Source: Hortaea werneckii (Eukaryota > Ascomycota > Dothideomycetes > Mycosphaerellales > Teratosphaeriaceae). Taken from it: 64,000 bases of DNA. The stretch lies in assembly GCA_037044905.1 (NCBI GenBank), contig JBAOKB010000174.1, forward strand, positions 186,001 through 250,000, read 5' to 3'. Below are positions 32,829-45,200 of the stretch, one piece after another (position 1 is the stretch's first letter; each line of letters begins with the position of its first letter). Position numbers and translations under genes: made by a program. The notes beneath the pieces were generated by a model. That model saw nothing but the letters and a program-made list of their open reading frames with translations, did no database searches and was not told the origin of the DNA.

Positions 32829-33397
32829 ACCGATGCACTGCGTTTAAAGCACAGCCAAAACCCGAAGGTGTGGCTTTTGAGTACTTTATCATCTGGCGCC
32901 TGAAAGCTCTTGCGTGAGCCTTTGATACCTGTGCGATGTACGACGCTGACGAATGGGGAGAGCAGATGGACAAAAAGGTCCCGGGCACTCTGTTGACCAT
33001 CGGCTCCATTGATTTTGCGATGCAGGTTGTCAGATCCGGCAAAAGCCTATAGGACGGAGAGTAATCGAAGCTGACTGAGCGCATTGCGCCAAGCATCTGT
33101 CAGCGCAGCTAAGCTGTCAAGGTCCCGCTGGCCATACCTTTCCTGTCGCGAAAAGGTATGCTATGGGGGCGACGAAAGCCTCACGTAGAGGCTGCCATTC
33201 CAAATCGTTGCTGACATTCAAAGTGGCGTTGCTGCAGCGTGCAAGCGAGGTAGGTAGTGGACCGATAATACAAGTAGGCCTCTCCTGAACCTCCTGAGCT
33301 TTCCTTCCAACGATTCCCGGTCAACTGCTTTCGTATCAGTTACTTAAAATCCTCACATTGTGAGCGTTGTCGAGACGACCATTCTTGACTCACCAGC
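32829..33397. other. Intergenic, nothing recognised
   Basis: 3' flank of RGS-LOV and promoter of the catalase-like gene. Confidence 0.5.
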
Positions 33398-34428
33398 ATG
33401 CCTTGCCAGAAGACCCGGCAACGGTCGAGACAGCCGGCAACTTAGTCAAAACGCTGCAAGGCGCATTTGGCCACCATCCAGGTTACAGACCAGGTGCTCA
33501 ATCCTCCCATAGGAAGCCCCATCAAGCATCCACCTAACCCGTCAGTAGCACACGCAAAAGGACAGCTTCGTCACTGGGACCTTCACGCCCACTGCCGAAG
33601 CCGCCTCACTCTCGACCGCACCCCATTTCCACAACCCCTCAACGCCCCTCATCGTCCGCTTCTCCAGCTCGACCGGCATCCCCAACATCCCGGACACAGA
33701 CGCCAACTCCAACCCGCGAGGGATGGCCATTCGCTTCGTCCTCGGAAAAGCCGGACACCAGCACACAGACATCATCGCGCACTCGACCCCCTTCTTCCCC
33801 ACGCGAACCGGCGCCGGCTTCCTCGCCATGCTCGACGCCATCGGCCGCGGCACAATCGGGGCATTCCTCGCGGCTAACCCTTCAGCGGCCGCTTTCGTGC
33901 AGGATCCCAAACCGAGCCCCAAGGGCTTCGCCACGGAAAGGTATTACGGCGTCAACGCTTTCAAATTCACTTCGAAGGACGACGGCGGGAGGGAGACGTT
34001 CATTCGGTATCGGATCCTCCCCGACGCGGGACTCTCGCACCTGTCGGAGTCCGAACTGGCGTCCAAGTCTTCCGAATACCTCTTCGACGAGCTCCCGACT
34101 GCGGATTGATCAAGGGCCCGTGGGGTTCAAGCTCCTGGCTCAGGTGGCAGAGGAAGGGGATCCGACGGACGACGCGACGAGGCACTGGCCGGAGGAGCGC
34201 AAGCTGGTAGAGCTGGGGACTATCAGGCTCGAGGCCGTCATGCCGGAGGAGCAGAGTGCGAAGGAGCAGAAACGTGTTATTTACGATCCCATCCCGCGGG
34301 TAGAAGGGATCGAGCCGAGTGCGGATCCCTTGCTTGAGATGAGGGCGGCGGTTTACTTGATCAGTGGCAAGGAGAGGAGGGCTGCGTCGGTCGAAGGGAC
34401 GTCTTTGTCACCGGCCGGAGTAGCTTGA
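33398..34428 (+). CDS. Catalase-like (SrpA-type) haem protein
   Basis: Compact catalase-like protein, about 320 residues. Two exons: the first to 33493, then an intron from 33494 to about 33548 (GTGCTC..GTCAGTAG). Seen: LVKTLQGAFGHHPGYRP, AHAKG with the catalytic His, GTFTPTAEAASLSTAPHFHN, STGIPNIPDTDANSNPRGMA, HTDIIAHSTPFFPTRTGAGF, FKLLAQVAEEGDPTDDAT, and PLLEMRAAVYLISGKERRA, where RxxxY could supply the proximal Tyr. Three frame changes are needed: one base lost at 33403-33404 (start MPLPEDP), one gained near 33562 and one gained near 34104. I read these as errors, but a decaying gene is possible because three occur within 1 kb. Family role: peroxide removal or peroxidatic haem chemistry. 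Confidence 0.75.
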
Positions 34429-34613
34429 TCGTGGACCGAGGGGTCTGTATATGAAGGCTAGAATGATGAACTTTTTGACTGGACTTAGCGATCAGAGGGA
34501 CATGCACAATGCTGACAGGTAGAAGGAATCTTAATATCTTGATAGCTGCGTTGATGACTTGTTCTTTTCGTCACATATTTACAGACCCGATCGCAGGCTC
34601 CACACCCGCCACC

Positions 34614-37244
34614 CTAAAGATCCCCCTGAACACTTCCCATATCGTCAGGGATATCGAGATCCATGGATCCATCAGGGAAGCGGAGCCCGCCATCCCTCAT
34701 ACCTTTCATCCAATCCATATCCATCGTGAAGCCGCTACTCTCGCCCTGCATAGCCGCCAGCGCCCCATCTTCCAGCAGCCACGTTTCCCCCGCCGCATCC
34801 AAGTTGACCATAGAGTCGAAGTCGGGCTCTAGCTCGGGTTGCAGGTGGAAAGGCGCATGGACGCCTGTCTCCCCGCCGCTTTGATGTGTTTCCGAATCAG
34901 GAGGTGTGGAGGCGAGGAAGGAGTTCAGCTTTTGCGCGATATCATCGTCAGTCATGAGGTGGTCGTTGAAGTGGCTGCATCTGGGCCTTCTGCTCTCCCG
35001 GCTGATTGTCGGGAGGCGGCGTCAGTGCGCCAGGGTCGTGGTTCGACGTCATGTGCTTGCCAGCATCCATCAAGCCTTGTGCCGAGGTGATGACCTGCCG
35101 CGTCTCCTTCAGCTCATTCGTCTTCTGTGGCAAGACGATCTCTGCCTTGCGAATCGCAGCCTCGAGGAACGCGGTGGAGTAGTCCGCAGCGGCGTAAATG
35201 TCGCGCATCTTCGCCATGATCTGCATGCATTGGCAGAACCCTTGCAGACTGTTCCTCCGCGTCTCCTCTTCGGGTGCTTTAATGTCCAGAAGATGGATGA
35301 TGATGGCCGGGAGCAAGGTTGTAATTCCTGTAGTGGGAAGCAGTCGCACCAAGTCATAGTTGTAGAGACTGTGGGCAATGCTCGTGATTTGTGTTGCCGC
35401 TAGCCTTACAGACTTGCGCGAAATCTCCAGTTGGTCGGCCTGCATGCTGCGAGGTGGCATAGATGTTGATGGCAGTACCTGAGGTCGATGCAATGCGGAC
35501 AATGTCGCATAATAGATCATGTGTAGGAGCGATCGGTTCACAACAAGATCGGCCTTGCCGGAATCAATGTCTGCCCATCGAGGCTCGATATACTTTGCCT
35601 CTTCAGACAGATTGTCCTTCCACGCCTGAAGTTCTTGATCGCATGCCTGGACGTCGTTGACTGCGGGATCAAGCTTCTTCGCAACCAGCATCATCGTCGT
35701 CCGAGTACTACCCTCCTCACTCATCACCCCGTGGTTATTATGCAGGACCGAATACTGCACCGAAAGCACGTGGCTGACACAGATGCATAGTTTTGCCTTC
35801 TCAATGCACATAATGGCCAGCTGACGCTGCTTCTCCGCATCGCGAAGATAAGTGCAGTCTGCCGGCATACAGGAAGCCCCATCTGGGAGGATTTCTAGCT
35901 CGAAATCATCGAGCTTGAGCATCGGTACATCAAAGTCCTTGTCCTTTATCCGGGTTGGCCTGCGCATGCCAAGTGCGACCAATCTATCTCGCATGTATGT
36001 AGACCACCAAATCCGTTTCCACAGCCTCTGGCGCGGACCGTCCATCGTCGAAGACTTCTCGGGATTTCGGTGCAAGCCAATGGTGTGGGAGAGAGAAACG
36101 GCGATACCCATCCAATGGTGACTATCTTTTTGATCATCTGGAGTCTCGTACCAGTAAGTCATTAGTAGTAAAGACTGGATGAGCGAAATGCGATCCACCT
36201 CGATGTCGAAATCATAGAGCAATCTAGTTTTGGTGAAAAAGTCCCTCCGCGCATGTCTGCGACTCTCATAACCGGCAGCCCGTAGGAATCGCATGTTGAC
36301 CGATGCAACACCAGCAAACATAACCGCTTGGAAGAGCAGCAGGCTGATTGGCTGGATGCCATTATTCTGATCGATATTCCGTACAAATTCGTGCATGTTG
36401 ATAATCGGCATGTAAGGGTGGATATACTCGGCGTAACAGCGTAAGAGCTCGTTCCTAAGTGGAACGGCAGGAATTGCTAAAGCGCCCTTCTTGTCCAAAT
36501 ACACTATGTCGTCGGCGTTCAATCTCGGCGGCAGAGGTTTGATATACATCGGTAGGCTCAGGGATGGGTTTATCGGCGAGAGCATCTCGGGCATCATCGC
36601 GGCACTTTCGGGAATCGAAGAGATGGAGCCAGGTCTTTGGCTACTTCGTTGCATGTTCAACAGCATATCTGGCGGGTACATGGATGCTCGCGGACCACTG
36701 TCTGGCGCATGATTGAAGTCCGATCAATGTCCTGGTAGACTGCGTGCGGCGTATGTTCACTGACACTGGGTCGTTTGATCGGTTCATAGGGAGGTGCAGC
36801 TTGCATTGGCTTTGCTGCGCCATTCTCATCGTACATGCTATCCTTTGGCTGTTGGCTTGCTCCCGTCTCGTTCGTTGTCCATTTCCTATGGCCAAGTCAG
36901 CATGTCTACCGTCGTCTTCCAGATGCTTGTGCTCACTTCTTGCGTTTGCTCTCAGAAACGATGCACTCAACCTCGTCGAGTCTACAATTGGTGCATGGCG
37001 CTCCGTGTTCCACGACATTACATCTCACCTTGCGCGCTCGGCAGCACTGACATGCTTTGGATGCTCTCCTTTTGACGCTCTTGCCTGGTCTCATCCCAGG
37101 CTTGAGGCCCGCAGCATCCGCAGACCGCTTTGGAGCCTGGAATTGAACACCGGTGGTGTCAGACGGGGAACCAGATGAATCGGACATTGGTGGATCGTGT
37201 GGCATTGAGCCCATGTCGTCGATGATGATGTTCGAGAGCACCAT
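34614..37244 (-). CDS. Zn2Cys6 / Fungal_trans transcription factor (CTF1-like)
   Basis: Exon 1 (37244-36937) holds the zinc cluster: RRASKACQCCRARKVRCNVV, then CTNCRLDEVEC. A 51-nt intron (36886-36936, GTGAGC..CCATAG) follows, then one long exon. The Fungal_trans region begins about residue 230: ELLRCYAEYIHPYMPIINMH, then SLIQSLLLMTYWYETPDDQK, HHWMGIAVSLSHTIGLHRNP and RLWKRIWWSTYMRDRLVALG. The acidic C-terminus reads DDDIAQKLNSFLASTPPDSE to DMDWMKGM. Two frame changes are inferred: one base lost at about 36720-36721, and one gained near 34958 before the acidic tail. If the second is real, the protein ends at 34948 and lacks the tail. It resembles cutinase transcription factor 1-type regulators from memory; targets unknown. 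Confidence 0.8.
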
Positions 37245-39278
37245 GTGAAGCAAGGAGGGAAATCACTTGCACAGGCTCTCAGTAGTAGCAGAAGTAGAAT
37301 GAAAGACGTCAAACACAAAGCCACGAAAGAGAGTGGAACCTTACGGCCGCGCCAGAGCAGGAGAGGTGCTAGACCATATAAGACCCCGGCCAGTCTGAGC
37401 ACGCGCGAGTTATCTCCGCCAAGGCGATTGCTTACCCATAAACCAGCCAGAGGGAGGAGCATCGGTGCATCGCTCGCTAGCTCTATTGGATCGCCGACCA
37501 CGTCTGTAACGCCTTTTTTCCTCTCTCTCTCTCTCGCTTCCTATGGCTACGGACAGACCAGCAATCTGTCAACGGCGTCTGCTACTATGATGATGATTAT
37601 TGCTGTGCGCCGAGGGCTCCGTCCGGGCGACTTGCTGCTTTGGAGCACGATACGGCCGATGCTACGGGGACGGGGGACGGAGGTTCTGCACACGTTTCCC
37701 ATCCCCACACACATTCGCAGCGCCCGCGCCCTACTGCAGGGCAGTCCGTGCAGGGTGAGGAGCCCCACAAAAGGCTACTGGAAACTCCCGGGTTGGTCAG
37801 AAGACGGGGCCACTGACTTGCATAATGAATAGGAGGCCGCCACCCAGCGCGGCTTTGTGGCCTTGGCCACCCTCGAGCCTCTGTTCCCCCTCCATCGACC
37901 GGACCAGACACAGCTCGGCGGAGCTTGACCCCGTCATCGGCGCCGCATGTGCACATGGCAGGCGAGTCCTGTGGTGGTCGAGCGGGACATTGCCGCAGTT
38001 CAATCCCGACTTGACTTCGTCTGCAGCGAGGGCATCTCCAAGCATCGGGACACGACTGCCGGCCTACGATGATGGTGTCGCACTGACACCAAACGCTCTT
38101 ACACACACACTGTTCTCTCACTGCCCGGGCTGCCATGTCATCACGCCTGTCTTGCATCTGACTGCGCTCACATCTCTCCTCAGCCATCTACTCTCGTCAT
38201 CCATCTACCAACACAGATTAAAAAGAAAAAAAAAAAAAGGGTTTCCCATCAACCGACCAAATAGCTATCTAGCGCTCAATGAATGATGAATGAGGCTCAA
38301 AGGCAATCCAAACCCTGAGCTTCCCGTGGGAAACTGTCACTGTTCCCTCCCCTCCCCCACCCCACTTTGCGGAGGTCAAACGCTTCTTGGCTACGGCCGA
38401 AGGGCGAGGTAGACTTTCTTAGCTCAGCCCCGCCCCCCTTCCTGGGTGTGGTCGCCCGGAGGCTCGCGTAAGTTTCGAGAGAGCCCTCGCCCTCGAACCA
38501 GCGAATGAACAACGGGGCAAGCCAACTTTCTCCGGTAGCAGATGACGACGGGATGTGCACCCGCTAGTGGTAACATTCCTCGGCTCCCGTCATTCCATTT
38601 TCCTCTCTCTTGCCAGGGCTCTTTTCACATGTCAAATAGTGCCAAAAAAAAGGTTAGAAGTCTGATCTTCTGGCATGTGCGTTCCAATTCTACCTTTACT
38701 CCTGTCTACCCACCACTATCCTTGATGGTTTTGAGAGGCATTTCTGACTGAAACGGAGCCAGCAAGACAACGTCTCTGTGTGAAGCTGCGCACGTACGAT
38801 AGCCATCTTGATCTCACCTGCCGCAATTGTAACTGGGTGGGCCTTGCCGCGCGACCACACAGCCGCCGTTCCCGATATCCATTACGAAGTACTAATGTAT
38901 GCACATGCCACGCATATCCTTTCCCCTGCTACACATCCTCGAACGTTAGGAGACCCACCCAGAATGGCCAGAACGGGGTGGTTGTCACTGGCATGGCATT
39001 GGTTTATATATAGACGACGAATATAATCTGCTGAGTGAGGCTCGGCTACCTCCCTTGAACTTCAGCACCAGATTCAAGGCAAGGCAGTAGTACTGGAAAT
39101 CATGATTTCGCTACATCACAGATCTGTCTGACCAACGTTAAAAAAAAGAAGCAAGCAGAAGGGTATCTCTTGTTCTTCATCACATCGTTGAATAAAAAAG
39201 GCCAAAAAGATGCAAGTCCGCAGCGCTATGCGTAAATAGCAAACATCGCCCAATTCATGCATCATCTCCTTGATTTTC
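37245..39278. other. Intergenic, 2 kb, low-complexity promoter and UTR sequence
   Basis: Left part: long upstream region of the Zn2Cys6 gene with a CT run near 37520-37536. Right part: 3' flank of the large repeat gene. A 13-A run lies at 38226-38238 and AC-rich tracts near 38101-38110. The ORFs here are composition-driven, so I call no gene. Confidence 0.45.
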
Positions 39279-42200
39279 TTAAAGTCCCGTAATCTTCTTG
39301 AACCAGCTTCCTCTCTTCGACCCACCATTCGGCATGGCAGGCCTGCCGTCAAACGTCTTCGGACCCATGTCGTCGAAGCCCATACTGTTCACAGGACCAC
39401 CATAGCTTCTATGCTTGCCGTGTGAGCTGCCATCACTCGTACTCTTGAGCGGACCACGTTTCCTCCTGATGCGCTCAGGATCTTGCTCGCTATAGCCGTC
39501 CTTGTCCCGATGACGGCGATGTCTCATTTCCCTCGCAGTGGTCTCATCCATCGGATCAGGCGCAATATCATCAGCGAAGTGCACCGGCGCGTCGATGATA
39601 GTGCCCTCGACAGGCGGAGGCGGCGGCGGATCCTCGTTGACCGAGTCGACCCACGAGGCGATTTTATCGCCTTTTGCGGCCTTGGGGGCGCCGTCAGCAT
39701 GTGGCGACGCGGCCACGCCATCTGCATATGGAGGATGCTCACCGTTGCGCCTGTCAAAGTAATCACCGGCGGGCGCCGGGTAGTCTGAGCGCCGACGAGA
39801 GGTATGCGGGCGATCTTTCTCATGCCGCATCCGTCGCTCTTCGTGCCGAATGCGTCGGGCCTCCTCATCTTCAGGCCGCTCGGAGCGGCGACGTTCAGCT
39901 TTAGGCCGGTTCGCGTCGTCGATTTCCGCACGCTGTCGCTCTCGCTCATGGCGACGTGCTCGTCTTTCGGCGGCCTTGGCTTCTTCTTCCGCCGCGATTC
40001 GGTCTTCCTCTGCTCGTCGAGTCTCGCGTTCAGCCCGTCGAACGCGGCGCTCTTCCCTGCGGCGCGCCTCCCGCTCCTCGTCTTCTTGTCGTACGCGGTC
40101 TTCTTCTGCCATGGCCTTCGCCCGGCGTGCACCCTCACGCTCGCGGCGCCGCTCAGCTCGCGCCTCCTCCTCGACAAGACGGTCTCTGCGAGCACGACGT
40201 TCAGCGCGCCGCGCCTCCTTCGCCTCACGAGCAGCCGGGTCCTCAGCTTCGTCCATGGGTGCGTCCTCCGGCATCGCATCAGGGTTCGACGGCCTTCGAG
40301 AGCGGCCAACCTTCCTATCTTCCCGTCGCAAACGCTTCGACTGGTCATCTTCATACGCAGAACCGCGCTTGCGACGACCCATACCGTCCTCGCTCTCATA
40401 GACCTTGCTTTGCCGCTTGTCAGCATTGGGTCGAGCACCAAGTGCGCCTAACAGACCGCCCATGATGCCGGCCTTCGCAGTCGTAGTCGCACGCCGTATG
40501 AGCGGCGGGCGCGCATCGTAAGTGAAATCATCAGCTCTGTCCTGAGATCCGCGTGGGGCGTCTACCATAACAGCGTCATCTCCCTCTCCAAGCCCACCAG
40601 ACATCATGGTAGACTCGCGCTTCGGTCGGCGGGACTTCCTCTCCCTGCGCTCGGAAGGCACGTCTTTCGCAGAATCCTCTGGCGCATCGACCATGACCAT
40701 ATCGTCACTGTCAAGGGCATACGGGTCCGGAACCTTACGCTGCTTCCTGTCGCGAGTCGACTTGCTTCGTGAGACACCCATGAGCTTCGCTGCTTTATCG
40801 GTCATCTCACCACCGGCACCACCATGTTCCGGTGGAGGCGACATCATGCCGTGCTGGTCGACCGCGGTCGAATGCCGGCGCGAGGTTGAGGGCCGGTCGC
40901 GCTTAGACTTTGACTCGACGGGAGTGCCTACGCCGAACATGGCACCCAGACCAGCCCCACGTGAAGTAGACGGGCGGGATTTGGAAGCGGACTTCTCGCC
41001 CTTGTCGGAGCCTGACGATCTGGACGCCTTGTCCGCAGAATCCTTCTCAGCAGCCTTGCGCGACGACTTGGATCTCGAGATACCAGGGCGCTCTTTGACA
41101 GGAGACGTCGAACCATCCTTGGATCGCGACGACTTCTCTTTGGAGCTCGATTTGGGCGGTGGTGAAGCTCCCCAGAATCCCCAAGAGTTCGAGCCTTCGT
41201 CGCGCACGACTTTAGGACGCTCCTTCCTATGGCCCCTGGAACTGTCTTTGCTTTCCTTGCCGGCTTGTCGGGCGGTGGAGTCAGAAGGGCGTCGTCCATC
41301 AGTTGATCGTCACCGGCGGGTGGCGCTTCTGGTGCGGCAACAGGTTCAACAGGTTCGTGCTTGGAAGACTTCTTGCTCTTGGAAGACTTGTCTTTCTTCG
41401 ATGATTTGGAGGTGCAGCAGGCATTTCAGGTTCCGGTTCAGGTTCAGGAGCTGGGGCGTCGAGTATATCGTCCGTGGGGAAGCCTCCTGGAATGGGAGAA
41501 GTCGGTGGCGGTTGCGCTGGATCGGGCTCCTCTGGCGGCGGCGAGGGCTCCTTCTTACTCTTCGACTTGGACTTCTTCGACTTCTTCTCCTCAGGCGAAG
41601 GCGGGACAACAACAACGGGATCCGCGTCGACAGGAGGCTCTGGTTCAGCAACAGGTTCCGGCTCGGGAGCGGCCGAGGATGCTTTCTTGGCGGCTTCTTT
41701 CTCGCCTTGCAAGGCCTTGATGCGATCTTTGACACTGCTGGAGCCTTTGCTACTCTTCGACTTGCTGCTTTCCTTGGAGCTCTTGCGTTCTGGCGACGTG
41801 GCCGCCTCCAGAGGGTCAGCGGGTGCAGCAGCTTCTGGCTGAGTCGGCTCACCCGTCAGCGCGGGATCCGGGCTGGCCCATGCGTCTGTGGCAATCTCCT
41901 CCTTTGCGGGTGTGGCTTTCTTGGAGGATTTGAGCGATGCACCCCAGAATCCCCACCCCGCTGCTTTCGCTGGCTCCGGCTCTGGCTCTGGCTCTGGTGC
42001 TGGAGGCTCGTCCATCAAGTCCACGATCGGGTCGGCTGCTGGGGGAGGCTCTTCCACCGCAGGCTCCTCCTTGTTCTTCTTCGATTTCTTCTTATCTTTC
42101 GAAGATTTCTTCGCAGCTGGCGCTTCATCAACAACCTCGAGAATCTCGTTAGGATCGTCACCAAGCGCCTCAGCAAATGCGGCTTCGTCGGCCTTCCGCT

Positions 42201-45200
42201 GCTCCTCGTCCGCTGCCTCCTTTTCTGCAGCCTCAGCAGCCTCTTTCTCGGCCTTCTCCTTCGCTTTCGCCTCCTTCTCCTTCTCCTTGTCTTTGTCCTT
42301 GGAAGACTTGAGCTCTTGCTAGAGCCAAAAATGCTTCCCCAGCCGGAGCTCGATGATTTCGAGCTCTTCTTCTCACTCTTCTCTTTAGGAGGCTCAGGCT
42401 CAGGCTCGGGTTCAGGCTCGGGTTCGGGGGCAGGCTCCTCAGGTGGAGCCTCGTCTAAAATTTGGACGATATCGTCTGGGCTCTCTTTCGAATCTTTACT
42501 CTTCGTCTTCGTGAGGCCAGCGTCATCACCTTTAGCAGCTTTTTCTTGGACTTCTTGTCTTTTTTGCCTTTGTCATTGGAGGTCAGCAGCGAACATTGTC
42601 TGTGATGACTGGATGTAGAACTCACTGGTGGTAGGTGAAGCCCAAGGGTCTTCGGCAGGCGCAGGATCGCCAAGGTCTACCAGCGCGGGTTCCTCTGGAG
42701 GCGGCTCTTCAGCTGGGGGTGGAGGAGACTGTAATCATCTCGTTAGCGACACCTTCAAGGCAGCAGATCTTCGCCAGCCTTCAACGAATTTGTTTACAAG
42801 CCCAAAGAAGTTTACCTCAGCAGCCCCCTTCTTTTTCTTCTTGTCCTAAAAACTTTGTCAGCAAAACAACCTCTCTTCAACCGCACATCGCATCCTAAAC
42901 ACGTACCTTCTTCCCAACATTCCCAAAAGCACTCCAAGGATCTTCTTCCGCAGACTTGTCCTGGACAGAGTCCGGCTGCAGCAAGTCCGCTCCTGACGGC
43001 GGGTCGCTAATCTCGATAAGATCCTTGTCCTTCTTCCCAGCCTTCTTCTTCTTGCCGGTCGTCCAAGAACTTCGCCCTAAACCCATCATTAGCTAATGCC
43101 TGTCCCCACAACTTTCAATATCAACATACCAATCATCTTCAGCCTTTGGCTCGTCGACGCCTTCGGGCTGAAGCTCCTCAGCTGGGGGCTCCGGTTCAGG
43201 CTCAGGAGGTGGCGGAGGATCGGGCTCTCCTTTGCCCTTCTTCTTCCTGTGACGTCGTCAGTATGGTGTAAGTGCTTCGTAAGCGAGCCAGAGCGTACTT
43301 CTTGTCCTTCTTGGAGGTGCCAAAGCCAGAGAACCAATCCGTACCACCTGCCTCGGGAGCAGGCTCTGGTGCAGGTTCCGGAGCGGGCTCTGGCTCGGGT
43401 GCCGGCTCCTCGACTGGTGCCGGCTCCTCTGGCGGTGGCTCAGGCTGGCCCTTCTTGGCCTTCTTTGCTTTCTTCTTATCCTTCGCGCTCATGCCTTGTC
43501 TACTGTCAGCATTGCACTGGAGCCTATTGAGCATGTTCAGACTTACCCAAACCCCAAGGGTCTTCCGCAGGTTCCTCAGGCGCAGCTGGAGGTGGTGGAG
43601 GTTCTTCCACAACTGGTTCCGGCTCCGGCTCCGGCTCCGGCTCTGGAGGCGGTTCTTCAACCACCTGACCCTTCTTCGCCTTCTTGGCCTTCTTCTTTTC
43701 CTTTGCGCTCATTCCTGCAATGCCTGTGTTAGCCTGACCGATGGGTAACAAAGTAGATGGACTTTCCACACTTACCAAAGCCCCATACATCCTCAGGTGG
43801 CTCTTCAGGAGCTGGAGGAGGTGGTGGAGGCTCTTCGACCACAGGTTCCGGTTCTGGTTCAGGAGGAGGCTCTTCGACAGGCGGCGGTTCCTCCGGAGGT
43901 GGTTCAGGCTGACCCTTTTTGGCCTTCTTGGCCTTCTTCTTGTCCTTAGCAGACATGCCGAACCCACCCCAAAAGTCATCAGCAGGCTTTTCTTCAGCTG
44001 GTGGCTCTTCCGCAGGTGGCTCAGGTTCAGGCTCTGGCGCGGCGGGCTCTGGCTCGGGTTCCGGTGGCGGAGGACTTGCAGCTGCGGCAGCACCTGGTCA
44101 CGTCAGACGATAATTCCAATAAGGGAAGCACCGTGGCTCTGATCTTACCTTTCTTCTTCTTCTTGTCCTTCTTGGACCCTCCAACAGCTCCAAATCCAGC
44201 CCAAGGGTCATCCGCCGGCTCAGGAGGCTTCTCTTCAGCGGGAGGCTCTGGTGGGGGTGGAATTTCCTCAGCAGGTGGTTCCGCTGGAGGTTCCTCGGCC
44301 AGCAGACCTTTCTTCGCCTTTTTGGCTTTCTTCTTGTCCTTCGCGCTCATTCCGAAGCCTGCCCAGGGATCCTCTTCAGCAGGCTTCTCCTCGGCGGGAG
44401 GTGAGGCTAGATCGCCGCCCGCTGCGGCATCACCATTGCCGTCCGCGCCTTGATCATCAAAGCCAAAGTCGAAAGCGCTTGCGCCTTTCTTCTTCTTGTC
44501 CTTTTTGGAGCTGCCAAACCCCCATCCCGAATCCAACAGGTCGTCCTTCTTTTCTTCACCGCCCCCATCTGCTGCACCAAAGCCCCAGCCTGATCCACCT
44601 CCAGATCCCCAACCACTGCCCCATCCGCCGCCGCCAAATCCGAATCCGTTCGACTTGTCGTCTCCCGCTCCGCCGCCGAAATCTATATCGAGCTTTGGTG
44701 CGGCTTGCTCGTCCAGATTCACGTCATCGAATTTCATGTCGTTTCGGGCGCTGGAGGAGGTGGAGGAGGTACTGGCTCGTTCTAGGACATGTCAGTTTTC
44801 GCAAGGACCCGAAAACAAACACAACATCATCAAGCAGAAATGTCAAAGGCGGTATGCATGAATCGCATGCCCGTGGTCTAGCCCGCATATCAATATGCAA
44901 GCTGCGTGAGAATGTGGAGGTCGAGCTCCAGCCACTCACGCTAGAAGCTCACCGAGCTGCATGTACTCATGTACCAGGCGCCTAGCAAGCTTTCATTGGC
45001 CTTTCTAAGGACTCTCATCACAGCACGGAAGCACATCAGCTGTTAGCAACAGCAGGGCGGCGAACATCCTCCTTTCCAGAGTTCTGCAGGTGGGACCGGA
45101 AGAAATGACCGTGGTTTGAGTGAGCCCATGTGCGATATCCGTGGAGCTGAATTGGTTGCTTTGATCGGCCAGGTAGACACATGAGATGCTTCTTCAACGC

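Noticed and set aside
20983..34428. Biosynthetic gene cluster
   Set aside because: There is no backbone enzyme such as a PKS, NRPS or terpene synthase; the genes are unrelated housekeeping or regulatory types.
37245..38290. Genes on both strands at 37.2-38.3 kb
   Set aside because: The ORFs are short, rich in Ser/Pro/Arg from CT- and GC-rich composition, and have no domains or splice structure.
39804..40451. Several 180-215-codon plus-strand ORFs
   Set aside because: Shadows of the Arg/Glu helix of the same gene.
40606..42618. 670-codon plus-strand ORF
   Set aside because: It is the mirror of the repeat gene: Glu/Arg/Lys-rich codons on the minus strand leave long open frames on the plus strand. 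Its sequence is Ser/Arg/Leu noise.
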